Shown: in pieces, positions 45,901 to 56,800 of the stretch
Layout of the letters: each line of letters opens with the position of its first letter
Position numbering within the stretch: the stretch's first letter is position 1
From: Hydractinia symbiolongicarpus
Lineage: Eukaryota > Cnidaria > Hydrozoa > Anthoathecata > Hydractiniidae
Assembly: GCF_029227915.1 (NCBI RefSeq)
Contig: NC_079885.1
Coordinates: forward strand, 10,591,001 to 10,655,000
DNA length: 64,000 nucleotides
Direction of reading: 5' to 3'
Made by a program: the position numbers and the translations under genes
The notes under the pieces: generated by a model
The model's database searches: none
What the model saw: the letters and a program-made list of their open reading frames with translations, nothing else
What the model was told of the DNA's origin: nothing

Positions 45901-47909
45901 TCAACTTAATTTTGCAGATCATATAAACACACTGAGCAAAAGAGCTAGCTGTGAATCTAATGCCCTGAAGAGAATTTCCTGGATTATTGATAATACACAG
46001 AAACGTTTATTATATGCAACATTCATAGCATCTGAGTTCAATTACTGTCCTTTAGTCTGGGGATTTAATAGCAGGAAATCTATAGAAAAGGTGGATAGAG
46101 TTTTAAAAAGGGCAAGGTCTCAGTCTAAAGTGGAATCCATTTCTTCTACGAAAAGAATTCATATGCAACATTGTAGACAATTATTAAAACAGGTCTACAA
46201 GACGAAATGGAAATTGAATCCTTCCTACATGGAAGGTGTGTTTCAGTTTAGAAATAATACTGGATACAATTTAAGGTCATCAAATGTTTTAGTTAGATCT
46301 AGAGTACAATCTTCAAAATATGGGCTGCAAACATTTGGATATCAAATCTGAAGAGTCTTTGGTTAAATTTTGTAGACTTATAGGCGAATTTTCGTCTTTC
46401 CAATGCAAATGTCGGATCTGTGCAGAATACATAATTAATTTAGGATTTATTTAATATATATTTATTTTTATTTTTATTTTATATATTTATTTTTATTTTA
46501 TTATTTAATATATTTATTTATTTTTTTATTAGTATATTTTATTAGTATATTTTAAATCTTTTGTACATTATCGACTATAAATAAAATAATCTATTCTAGT
46601 CTATGTGGCCTCTACATTATAATGATTTAAAGAAAAACAGACCCTGGGAGCAAGAATGTCTTCGGGTTTCTAGTATTTCGAAATACGTCTGTTCATAGCA
46701 TGCAAAAAAATGATTGTAGTAAACAATAAAGTCAAGTGCCATGAAACCTTTCCGGATTATTGTAAAAATTTTTAATAACAGGAGAGCTAGACTGTAGAGC
46801 CCTTTGCTGAGCTCTCATGTGAGAACGTACTGTCAAGCCGCGAAATGTAAAGTGATTTCCAACGGTGAATAATAAGTTAGTTAAAACGTAGACATCGTGT
46901 CACAAGCTTAATTTTTTATTCACTCGGCAAACAAGCATGTCGTTTCTATGCTATCTTCGTAATGCTTTGGCAAATATTCAGGTATGAATGCTATCTGTGG
47001 TATCTGCTAAGGACTTTTAATATATCGAAGTATTACCTTGTCCCAGTCTTGCCAAGCCAGTAGCAATAATAATAACTATGGCACCAAGTTTAGCAACGGT
47101 GAAAACGATTTGAACATTAGTCGCCCATCTTGTGCTTGCGCAGTTCACGAATACAATAAGTCCTGTCAAAAATCGTGACAAAAAAACATGTCAAAGTTGT
47201 CACCTATATATTAAGACATTATTTCAACAGTGCAGCTAATAATATCAACATCAACAATGATTTTGCTGGTATTGTGTATTAAGTTGTTATTAACACCAAC
47301 CTCGCCAATCAAAATACCGCATATTAATACAAACCCAATTACAAAGATCTGTAAAAATTACTGGTATAACTCACCTAGAAATAAAGTCGCTAGTAATTTT
47401 GATGTCGCAATTTTGTCTTCGTTAACACAATCTGATCCATAGAATGGTTCAACAATATAATCCCCAGATGCCACAACAATGGCTGCAACACCCGCGGGTT
47501 TTAACAAAAGATTTGAAGTGTAGATGTATAAAAACGCAGGTAAGTCTCCAAAGGCCTCCTTCAGGTAGCTGTACTCTCCTCCGGAGATGGGAATCATCAA
47601 ACCCAACTCTATATAACACAATGCACCACACATAGCTAATGCACCACAGCCCGCCCATACTACCAATGACATACCAACACTGCCAGAGTTGCTGGATACA
47701 GAACTAGCTGATGCAAATATGCCGGAACCGATCATAGTTCCGACTATTAAAGAAATACCTCCTGTTAATCCAACAGTTCGTTTAACTTTTATATCAGATT
47801 TTGAAGTATCTGTTTTTTGTTGCTGTCGGTTGCCGTCATTTTCGTCGTCAATATAAGCTAAATTGTCGAGATTTATCTCGTGTGGTACTTCAAACTTCTT
47901 TTTAACCAT
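39997..47909 (-). CDS. SLC7-family heteromeric amino-acid transporter light chain
   Basis: Eight exons in transcript order: 47909-47375, 47162-47037, 45114-44846, 44429-44326, 43402-43306, 42372-42217, 40360-40183, 40070-39997. They give 512 residues, all introns GT-AG, phases consistent. Members exchange neutral or cationic amino acids across the plasma membrane as 12-helix LeuT-fold proteins, disulphide-linked to an SLC3 heavy chain. Seen here: GTMIGSGIF (58-65) in helix 1, Cys161 in the loop after helix 3 where light chains bond to SLC3, [14 protein letters not shown] (251-264) in helix 6, and [18 protein letters not shown] in the next exon. The start ATG at 47909 precedes a 40-residue polar cytosolic N-terminus. 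LAT versus y+LAT or b0,+AT type cannot be settled here, so no symbol is given. Introns 2 and 3 carry a LINE and a SINE-like insert. A decayed copy lies at 24.4-36 kb. Confidence 0.93.
40570..40960. repeat. Two or three CCACGGG-family repeat copies, SLC7 intron 6
   Basis: Repeated blocks with CTGTCGGTGG..., GCATTTCGTGCGTTTCGCTACTGCGGTACCAT, ACAGACGGAATACGGCTATTATTAAAGAGACTAGTCGGTGG and CACTCCACGGGATCGCCTGTCC. The family recurs across the window. Confidence 0.55.
41050..41800. repeat. Dispersed repeat block with TGACGTCA motifs, SLC7 intron 6
   Basis: Contains GATGACGTCAT, CTGACGTCAGCAAAATTTTT, CTCTACACAATAATGGCAACG and CCACGGGCCTTATTAACTAGTCTTATATTATAATACGG. The 1.0-1.2 kb segment has the same order. 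A diverged second unit follows at about 41640-41790. Confidence 0.55.
42511..42668. mobile_element. MITE with pogo/Tigger-like terminal repeats, SLC7 intron 5
   Basis: Left end CAGTGGAATCTCTCTATCTCGAA; right end GTCGAGATAGAGAAATTCCAG, a near inverted copy. Extra inverted copies of TTCGAGATAGAGA lie inside. TIRs of this type (CAGT-GAA-CTCTCTATCTCGAA) are common in Tc1/mariner-pogo elements. No coding capacity in about 158 bp. Confidence 0.75.
43149..43184. repeat. Perfect hairpin, 17 bp stem and 2 nt loop, SLC7 intron 5
   Basis: CCTTGGAGGAAAGAATA is followed by CT and then its exact reverse complement. Possibly the centre of a decayed MITE; no RNA gene is claimed. Confidence 0.8.
43970..44235. 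repeat. CCACGGG-family repeat, SLC7 intron 4
   Basis: Starts GTTACACTGTGGATAATCCACGG and ends ACAAACAGACAAACTATGGCTATTAAAAATAT, with the internal text seen in other members (TTTCGTGTATCACGCAAACACAGAC). Two overlapping open frames on opposite strands are not genes. Confidence 0.5.
44640..44735 (-). repeat. tRNA-derived sequence (SINE head or tRNA pseudogene), SLC7 intron 3
   Basis: On the - strand, GGTAGCCTTATGGTAGAACG gives an A box and GGGTTCAAACCCC a B box, with a CTTCC/GGAAG stem between. The 7 nt anticodon loop lacks U33 and the acceptor stem does not close, so it is not a working tRNA gene. Confidence 0.65.
45125..46600 (+). mobile_element. 5'-truncated LINE, SLC7 intron 2 (antisense to the gene)
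   Basis: The frame at 45365-46351 (328 residues) opens inside a reverse transcriptase: [15 protein letters not shown] (motif A region), [12 protein letters not shown], then CNYADDNTF with the catalytic Asp pair. A C-terminal region follows, ending [11 protein letters not shown] and [11 protein letters not shown], typical of CR1/L2/Rex1-like LINEs. The endonuclease domain and the start of the RT are missing. A T-rich TTTATTTTTA tract lies at 46450-46560. The right end is estimated. The insertion lies almost against the exon 3 splice acceptor (45115-45116), and the pseudogene copy at 24.6 kb lacks it. Confidence 0.85.
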
Positions 47910-48340
47910 TTTTACTACTTTCGTTTCTTTCGCTGAGTTGTATGTGATCACAAGTATAGTTGCACTGCATTGAGATTTATTTCAACGAGCTTTATCCTCA
48001 AAACTCGTTACCATGATCCTCTTACACCCGAACCAAAGGCCTGAATTAAAGGACTGGGTATAAGGCAGACTAAAGTAACATTTCTTCCTTAAGTGTTAGT
48101 AAATAAAGGTTGAAAGCTAAAAGGTAAACATGTAACTGATCATTGTTATATATGGCGTCACATTTCTCTTCATCAGACATATAGCATAAACAAAATAATA
48201 TTTGAAAAAATAGAAAGATTCAAATATCTCCCTCCTAACTCCCTCTTAAATAGTTAAGAGTGAGTCAATACGCACGATAGTTTAATAAATGTAAGATTTT
48301 TAAATTCTTTAGGTTCTTATAGATTCCATTCCTGATTCCT
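47910..48340. other. Upstream region of the SLC7 gene
   Basis: Probably contains the promoter and 5' leader of the - strand transporter. No TATA box or first non-coding exon could be defined. The frame stays open to 47951 without another ATG. Confidence 0.4.
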
Positions 48341-48600
48341 AAGACACAGTTTTCAAGGGGAGAGGCGCTAAATTTACTTTGCAAGACAGTGGCAAGTGGG
48401 TGGATGGGTGTTCGGCCAAGGGATTCGTAGGGCCGGGCTACATCTTTCTCTCATAAGAATACAGTTTTATTGCACCACCTACACAACTCCGTACAGAGTC
48501 CCTCTAAGTTGGTTGCTCTTCATACAAGCCAGATTGCTGACAGTTGATAACTATGAACTAACTAACAACATGCGATTGACGTGCTAACCCTTACACCACC
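48340..48600 (-). repeat. Possible tRNA-derived SINE
   Basis: The - strand from 48600 reads GGTGGTGTAAGGGTTAGCACG, like a SINE A-box head, but no clear B box follows. Coding frames are not supported. Confidence 0.3.
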
Positions 48601-49250
48601 GTTATACTTGCATTACTAAGGACAAGAACTTGAATTTGAAAATAAATAAGCATAAACGCTTCAAACATCTGTATCAAACATAAAATAACTTAAGTAAATA
48701 TATACAGAAAATTTTAACTGTGCTTTTATAAACAAACATGCTACTTCTCAGCTTTAAATAAAAATTGTTAGGATGTATTGTACGAACTTATTGTTGCCCT
48801 CTCAGACAACGGAACAGAAATACTAAATGCTCTAAAAACATAATGCTTGATGAGTTCTTCCGTGATTGATAATAAGGAAACAGCGTATTGGGCAAAACTA
48901 ATTCCCTAGGTTGCAGTGCCTGGGTAGGGGGGGGGGGGTTGAAGGGGATAATAATTATTTTTAATAAAGTATATTTTAAAATACAAAGAAGGTATTTTAA
49001 GGGGTCTCGGAGTAAAAAATTGTTTCGTTGCCCAATCATAGTGGGCGACATTTATACTTTCGTAACCTATACACATCAGCCTTGTTCCCAAGGCACTTTG
49101 CCTTGTTGATGAAGTTGATTCCAGATACCAAGTATATGTAGGCATTTTTGGATCACGTGACCAGCCGGTTCCAGGGTCAATGGTGGCCACTCCACTATAT
49201 CGGCTCAGGAGCCACAAGACTCTGAAGACGAGGTTGCTATATAACCACCC
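48601..49250. other. Intergenic DNA, minor repeats
   Basis: Contains a G9-11 run near 48928 and an AGCCTTGTTCCCAAGGC segment near 49078 that resembles the AACCTCGTTCCCAG text near 51838. No gene recognised. Confidence 0.4.
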
Positions 49251-49779
49251 CTCACCCTCCCCCAGTTTATATAAAACAATTTTGTCCCAGGACAATTTCG
49301 TCCCGTTCCGGCTGAGCAGGATCCCGCTTGAGTTAAGAGGGATCCCGGCTTAGGCGGGACATTTTTTTCCATACAAACACACCGTCCCGGGACAAACGAG
49401 GTAATATTTGCACTATCAGCATATTTCAATAGAAGGAAAAAAAACAAACATGGCTGCTAAACGTGTACTTGTTAAGAAGCCAACAGATGTTCCAACCAAG
49501 AAGAAGTGTTTTAGATCAATGATGAAATGGTTTTGAGAACATTGATTTTGATCCAGATAAACCAATGTAATACAAAGTCATTCTAACTGAGTTGGCAAGA
49601 TTATATCAAAATGAAGAAGAAGTGTTTGGGCCAGTGGAGGATACCTCCACTGAGCTCTCCTAAGAAAATGTTACGGAAATGAAAAAAATGATAGCAAGAG
49701 GCTACCAAAGAGTGTTAGAAAAAATAAAAGATTTACGGCAGGGATTTTCTAAAGCAGTAATTAGTGGCACGCGTAGTCA

Positions 49780-50280
49780 GCCAGGGTAAACACCTAATTT
49801 GACGGCATGACCTAATTAGGCGAGTCGTTTAGTTAGGCGACGAATATAGTTTATTTAAGGCTACCCGTTGTCTAACTAGGCGAACAAAAACTTTCTGTTG
49901 TAATTTTTACGTGAATCAAATCTGTCCACTTTGCAGACAATTTTGACCAATTATTGTCTTATTTGCATCGTGCGTTGGCAACTTGTGGCCCAAACCTCAT
50001 GTGGCAATATCTGTTGTTTTAAATAATGGATTTTAGCCATCCACGCAACGGAAAGAAAAATATGGCGGACTAAAACGTGGTATTGATCGATGAAGATTTT
50101 AGCGTTGTTAAAACAGGGCGTGAATCAAAAAGAAACGTTACAAAACAAACAAAATATTTGTTACCACATCCTCTTAAAAAAAACAATATTTTTTTGCGTT
50201 TGTAAAAGAATATCTTCATTAAATTATTGTATTTTACTATTGTCGCCTAAATAGGCGACACGTAACCTAATTAGGTTATG
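49780..50280. mobile_element. Nested MITE with CCTAATTAGGCGA ends
   Basis: Left part ACACCTAATTTGACGGCATGACCTAATTAGGCGA; right part GTCGCCTAAATAGGCGACACGTAACCTAATTAGGTTA. These form imperfect inverted repeats. It sits at the 3' end of the Harbinger transposase and truncates it, so it inserted later. Confidence 0.55.
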
Positions 50281-51059
50281 TATTTCATTTTAACACAATT
50301 CTTCCTTTCGCAAACATATCGAGGAACGATTGACAATTTTGAAATCATGGTCGCGTAGACTATCCAGTTAGTTCTTGCTGACCGGAGCATGTTGTTAAAT
50401 ACCACTTGAGCATTTGTTGAACAACTATGGTACTCTTTCACACAGTACGGTGTCAAGGGGTATGCAGGGTCACCAATCAAATAGTTTGGAACTTTGGCTC
50501 GGCCTGGCAGGATGTCCTCATAAGTAATAGGTATTTCCTCATCTTTAAGTTTAGCAGCAATATTTGAGTTGGCGAACACCTTCGCGTCATGTACACTGCC
50601 TGGCCACCTACAATCAACATCCATGAAATAGCCACGGAAATCGCATACTGCCTGAACGTTAAGAGAAAATTACATTTTGTAGGAAAAATAATCTTGTGAA
50701 TGTTCACTAGGTCGTAAAATTTGTACGTAGGTGCCATCTATGCAGCCGAAAGCTTGCGTCATTCCAAATTTGGCCTCGAATTCTCCTACTTTTTCAAGCA
50801 TCTCTTCTTTCGTTTTTGGCAGGGCTATGTATTTTGGTCCAAGTTTGTAAGTTATGCAGTTACAAACATCTCTTATCACTTTTGACAACGTAGATATATG
50901 CAGGCCAAAAGTGTTTGCTGTCATTGACAAAGATTCTGTGTCTTTCAAGTAGTACAACGTTACTGCAACATTTTTTTCTGCAGACAAGGCTTGATATATT
51001 GGAGACTTGTTGTAAGGAGTAACCCATATCCATATTTGATCTACTAAATCAGTAAACAT
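50271..51059 (-). pseudogene. Harbinger transposase (DDE_Tnp_4), broken
   Basis: The segment 51059-50672 has the N-terminal helical region and GCIDGTYVQI with the first catalytic Asp. After an in-frame TAA following FSYKM, the same frame resumes with FSLNVQAVCDFRGYF, then MDVDCRWPGSVHDAKVF and LIGDPAYPL with the second Asp. The C-terminal part with the catalytic Glu is degraded and cut off by the repeat at 49.78-50.28 kb. The N-terminus beyond 51059 is also broken. Harbinger transposases need a Myb-like partner, which is not intact here. Confidence 0.85.
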
Positions 51060-51525
51060 AGCCTTTGTCTTCCTGAAGTTCTTTTTCCGGGAAGAACATC
51101 AAAGAACATGTTCAACCACCACTATTTCACTCGTCCTTGTTTGAACCATGTTGAACGAGGAATTCGGTTTTTCCTTTGCTCTTTTAATGCTTTCTGTTTT
51201 TTTATCCAACAGTTTCTTTTGCTTCCACTCAAAAGTGATGCAGTTAAAAGAGTTCTATAGTGAATGTATTGAAATGCTAAAATCATTAACAATGTATTGA
51301 GCTGCAACAACAATGTTGATGATGTTATAAAATCTGTTTATTCGCTTGCAATTTAGTTTTGTTTTTGTTTTGACGCGCCATTATACCTTAGAAAAATTTA
51401 AATTTGGCGCTTGTGTTGTGAAATCGTCCCGGCGCACTTCTCCATATAAAGGCGGGCTAAAATCATCCCGGCAAACGTCCCGTCCCAGCAATCATCCCGT
51501 CCCGCCTCTCATATAAACAGCCCTT

Positions 51526-53880
51526 AGCTCCTCGCTTAGCACCTATGTTTTACCTGCATGATTGACATGACCCTTTGGAACGTGCTTGTCATATGACTTT
51601 ATCGTGACTCAATACTCAAAAATATTTACTTGAACGCAGGCCACAGTGTCCCTTCATATGAGAAAAAAGTAAAGGTGAAAATGCATATGGAACGGTTCAG
51701 AATGAACAGTTGTGAACAGAAACTAAAAAGAACTATAACAACGAGTAAATAATTAGAATACAGCGAATCAAATTTAAGTATTTTCTTGTTCTTTTCCGCT
51801 CCGTTTTATAGCTGAGTGGAAATTCAGCTTAAGCCAACCTCGTTCCCAGCGCCTGTTGTCTCTTTTCTACAATCAGGACGGCGGGACGATTACATTTTGC
51901 AATTAAAAAAAAGACATGCTTGCCTCCTCCGACATTTTAATTCGAACAGCTTTTTCCTGTTCGTCTCAGACTCGCTGCCTCGTCAAAATGTTTTTTGCGA
52001 CGCAATATTAATGTGACAAATCTGGGCCAATTAGGTGTAATATTAGACAAGCCTCCTTTAGGGCAATGTTCGTATCGCCGTCCGACGAGTTTGAGCTTAA
52101 GACTCAGTATGGAGAAATGTCAACCTCGATCTTAGGGCCTGTAGCGTTTTTTGATACAAGAATGAAACACGTTTTATTCTCATATCAAAAACACTACAGG
52201 CTCTCCGATCGAAGTTGGGGAAAGTGAGGAAAAAGTGTGAATGTGACGCTTAAAGGTTGTTATGAAAATTGCTTCATTTTTACCTAAGTTGAGCCTAAGA
52301 CTCTTAGCAACTGGGTTGCTTATGAAAATCCAGGTATCAATTTGAGCAAAATAAATAACCAGAAGCGTCTACCAGGTTTATTGGCAACATCGTGAACAAA
52401 GCTTTTTTGTCACTCACCAATGCTGCTCTTCGCCGTCAGAGGTACACAAAAATACACAACATGTCGTATGATAATGTCAGTTTGATCAAAAGAAAGTCAT
52501 TAAAATTTAACTACAGAGTTACAGTGATTTAAGCGATTTCGCCGCCAAAAAAGTATACCAAGAGGCAACCTTATCTCCAGATCTTGATTGTTATTTGTTA
52601 TTGTTCGTAAAAGTTGTACGAAACTTGCTAACAAGCCCTGGGGACGAGATTAACCAAGCAGGTAAAAAAACGTAAACTTCTACTTTTAAATCGTGGATTA
52701 ATAGGTTCCACTCTAGAGTTTAACTAACAATGCGAGTCTCTAGTCCTAAGAGTTATTATTGGTTGTCTTTAAGATGCAGGCTAGGTAGTGACTAGATAAC
52801 AGAAAGTCGCAAACCATTAACAAAACCAACATACACGCTGCTTTCCACCATACACACTACGTCATGTACTCTCTATCGCTGGTGCCTTAATATAATTTGC
52901 AAAAGCGTAGTACGTTCTCCCTAATCTTCTTTTTGTGTTTAGAATGGCACTACACTTGCTTAGCAGATTTATCGAAGCTTATATAGCAAACCACATAGCT
53001 TTTTCCGGTCTCTGGGGTTAACTTGTTATAACAAATTTCTTATATCACATTGCCATTCAGGCGATTCAATAGGAGCAATTGAATATTACCATAGCCCCCG
53101 TGTTAACGCAAGCCAGATAAAGGGAAATTGGGGAGATGGCGCACTGTGTGGGCCGTTGGATGTTGCAGGGAGTTGTCTGGCAGGGCGCTGACCTTAATTG
53201 GGTTTACGTAGCTAAAAAAGAGCATTAAATACTCAAGACTCCGAATCAAAGCCATGGCCCCTCCTGGAAATAATAAACAGGGTATATCCCTCGATATTTG
53301 TGAGGCTAGCCATGTAAAATATGCACATCTAAAAGTGGAAAAACCTTTATAAAATAGTTTAGAAGATGTCACGGTTAAGTTTATTTGGAATTTAAGCGCT
53401 CTTTCTGTGAATCTTTTATCTGTATATATAATATCAGTGAAAAAAATACGTTAGTAATGATGCGCACAGTAGTTTTACTTGGCCCCCAGTGGAAAGAATT
53501 GTCCATCGATTTTTCTGGGCATAGCACTAAAAATATTTATTATTATTACTATTATTATTACTAGACGTATCGAAGTCAGTTGATTTGATTGCTCAAGTTT
53601 GAAATTTGGTCAATACCAACCCAGCAAGTTTTTTACACTCTTCGAGAAAGAAAGTTGGTAGTTTGTACCGCCTTTGTTTGTTTTCGCACTGACAGATCAA
53701 CCATATGAGGATGAACATATCAAAAAAACGCTACAGGCCCTTTGTTCGAGGTTGACTGACAGACACACAAGCAAAAGAAGCCCTGGGAATTAGGATGCCG
53801 TTATTTACCTAGTGCGCATGCTCAATCAAGCCAAACTCGGAGAAAACGAAACATCGAGCCGAACCAGAAGGAAAGTGGAC
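51526..53880. other. Intergenic DNA with one foldback repeat
   Basis: An imperfect inverted repeat lies at 52121-52218, with arms of about 43 bp around AGGGCCTGTAGCGTTTTTTGAT. A single arm recurs near 53726-53757 (ATCAAAAAAACGCTACAGGCCC). The stretch just before 53884 is presumably the COX4 promoter and leader. No other gene recognised. Confidence 0.45.
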
Positions 53881-53883
53881 AAG

Positions 53884-56800
53884 ATGGCAATGCGTGCAGC
53901 GTTACAGAATAAGGCTTTTCCCACTTCTTTGTCACGAATTATTAGGAACTCTTTTAGCACAAACACACGTTTATGCACTGCAGTGTACGATCATACTAAT
54001 CCTGCAGCTGCAGAAAGAGTATCCGAATCTGTTAGCGATGCACTAGCTGCAAAAGAAAAAGGGCCATGGACTGAGCTTTCAAAAGAAGACAAAATTGCGT
54101 GTAAGTTTTTAATATGTTTGCAAAAGTCAAAGCTACTGTATTTTTCAGGTCTTGTTGTGTTGCCATCATTTGTTTAAAGTTAGATCATAACTGCAACTAT
54201 TACCTATTCATTCATGTCTTACACAACGTATTTCTACTTTTCACTCTGAGGTTTGTAAGCATTGAAAGTCATCTAGATATAGTTTTGAGTATCTCAACTT
54301 ATATTTATCAACTAGTAAATTAATAGATGAATTTAGTTGTTTAACTTTTCAGTGGTTATGCTCGGACCCAACTACAGACACAGACACACACAATGATAAA
54401 TTAGGTTTACTAGCCCAGTCTGGAAAGCGTTTGACTCTGTGGGCTAAAATATACGTAATAATAAAATATACATAATCAAATATAAAATAAATAGCTTAAA
54501 AAATAGTTAGCTAGCAACCTGTATATATAACATTACATTACACCGAGCTGAATGTTTTATTTTGATATCTGAGTCATAATTATTTAGCTAGTTATTATGC
54601 ACACAACAATCCAAGTAAAAACAAGTCACTGATTGCTTTAAAAAATGCATTTGATGATCTAGTCTTGCACCAAGAGTTGTCAAGTAGTATTGTTTTTGCC
54701 AACAACAATCTTTAAATGCATAACTCAATTTAATCTCAGCTAGCCATATACAACAATACACCAGGAAAAATTGCAGCAGTCCAGTTTTTTCACTTTAACG
54801 AAGTTAGTTTACGTTTACATACAAGGTCTCGATGTATGTAAACATCTTTTAACGCCATGTCGCAAGTTGGTCATGGCCCGTCAATTGACAGGGCTGCATG
54901 TTAAAAGATGCCCGCTATGTCTAAAGATAGTCCGTCTCGTTTTAAGATGGGTGGTGTTCTAAGTTGGGTCAAAATAGTTAGCTCTTTGGGCTTTGGCACT
55001 TGCGTTGCAGGAAAAAAGATGGGGATGCTAGGTGAAGCAAAGTAGTTGTCAGTCTATTTCATAACACAAAGGCATTCTTAGGACTTAAAATGAATTCAAA
55101 TAAATCAGAGGGTGTCAATCTACGCTCTACACAAGGGTGCCGATAAGCCGTATACATAGAAAAATGTGAGCGTTTTTCGGCAAGTTTGGTGTTTGAAAGA
55201 TCAAGTTTCACCCCGAAAAAGACCTGCATAGTCCTGAACAATGCCCGAAAAAGCGCCTTTTTCCTTGTCGTCAGCATGGTATGTTTACAAGGAATTGCAT
55301 TTCAGGAATGCTCCAGACGAGTTTAGGAAAGTGCAGGTGGTTTCGGAGGACAACCGCCAATTGAATTCAAAATGTCGTCTAAACTCGCCCTTATATATGC
55401 GGGTGTTTGCGGCTTATTGGCACCCTCTTCACTCTAAAATAGTTTACAACCTCCATAATGTTTCTGTAGTGAGGAGAAATCTACAGGAAAATTCTTATCT
55501 TCATCAAGCCCTAGATCTTTTTTTTCTGCTTTTTTTCTTTATTTCAAAATAATAGGAATAAATAAGGCTAGCGGGCTTAAGAAGTAGGATGTTACTTTGG
55601 AATTTACATTTGTAGCCAAATTCCTAAAATTGCTTGTTTCAAGATTTATACATGGCTGCAAACTGTGATAATATTCATCTTAACATTATATAAATCCTAT
55701 ACATTCAAAGAGAAAAATATCAAAAGAGACCTACAAACCAAACAAAAATGGATTTTTCGAAGTCTTACTACTTGCACTACCATTTTACACGGCAGGAAGC
55801 CGTATAATATAGATATATAATATTTTAATGAAATTTTACCCTAGTGACTCGTTGTCACACTGATCATTATTAACAGACCCAACCCCCGCTAAGCAAAGTA
55901 AAACACTAAAATAAAGAAATTGGTCAAAATGGCTGTAGACCAGAATGCCATGCCAAAATATTCGCATTTGTGTAATTAATATTCTTATTACATTTGCATC
56001 TACATCTGTTAGTGTTGCAACAAGCTCTTTAACTGCAGACGTTCATCTGTAAAATGTTGTGCCATGTCCAACCACATAGTCCACTTGATCGATGAATTCT
56101 ATGGAAGAGTAGTAAACTGTAACTGAAGGATTTTTTCATGTAACACTCCATTACGTTGGTGGCATGTTTTGGGAGTCTGACTTATTGTTTTAAAATAATT
56201 ACTATCACAAAGCAAGATAAGTAACTTCCGCTGAAACCTTTTTTTTTACCATAAAGGATGACAACAAAATATTCCAATAGATGGTAACCAATATCTGGGT
56301 TAAATTGATGGATGCATAAATAGTGTCTTTTAAGGAGTTCTTAAAGATTTTCCAACATGATTGTTTGGTGTATATCTATTGAATTGGTTCCCGCCTGTTA
56401 ATTTTGTTGTATTGTCTTGAAAACAGAGTTACTAAGCAACTGTTCAAAGTACTTCTAAAGAAGTTTTGATTCGAGATGGTGAATTTTGCTGCCTGTCACC
56501 GTATTGGAGTGATTCCTTTATTTCTACTTGACCTTGCATTCCACTTCACTTATTTCGTATCATATTGATCAAAAATAGCTCCGAGTTCATCAAACTTAGA
56601 ACCTGTTCATCACTTTTTTAAAAAACTAGAGATGCAAATTCAGTTTTGTTATATGTCAATTTCTTTTCCAATGGTTCAACACCAACAAAATCTCTCATGC
56701 AAAGTAAAACTGAATATATCTGTTTAATCACAAGCTTAAACCAACAAACTATGACTTATAAATTATTCATCAACAAAGAAACTCTTTCCCAAGTAATTGC

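Larger units (their letters stand above)
49255..51525 (-). mobile_element. PIF/Harbinger DNA transposon, inactive
   Basis: The ends carry GTTTATAT with repeated GGGACG/CGTCCC and CCCGG blocks in opposite orientations (49255-49400 and 51425-51525). Between them lies a broken transposase on the - strand and, on the + strand at 49450, a short decayed frame (MAAKRVLVKKPTD) that may be the accessory ORF. Exact termini and target duplication were not fixed. Confidence 0.7.

Noticed and set aside
55241-55552. 103-codon + frame in COX4 intron 1
   Set aside because: No domain, and it lies inside an intron between well supported COX4 exons.
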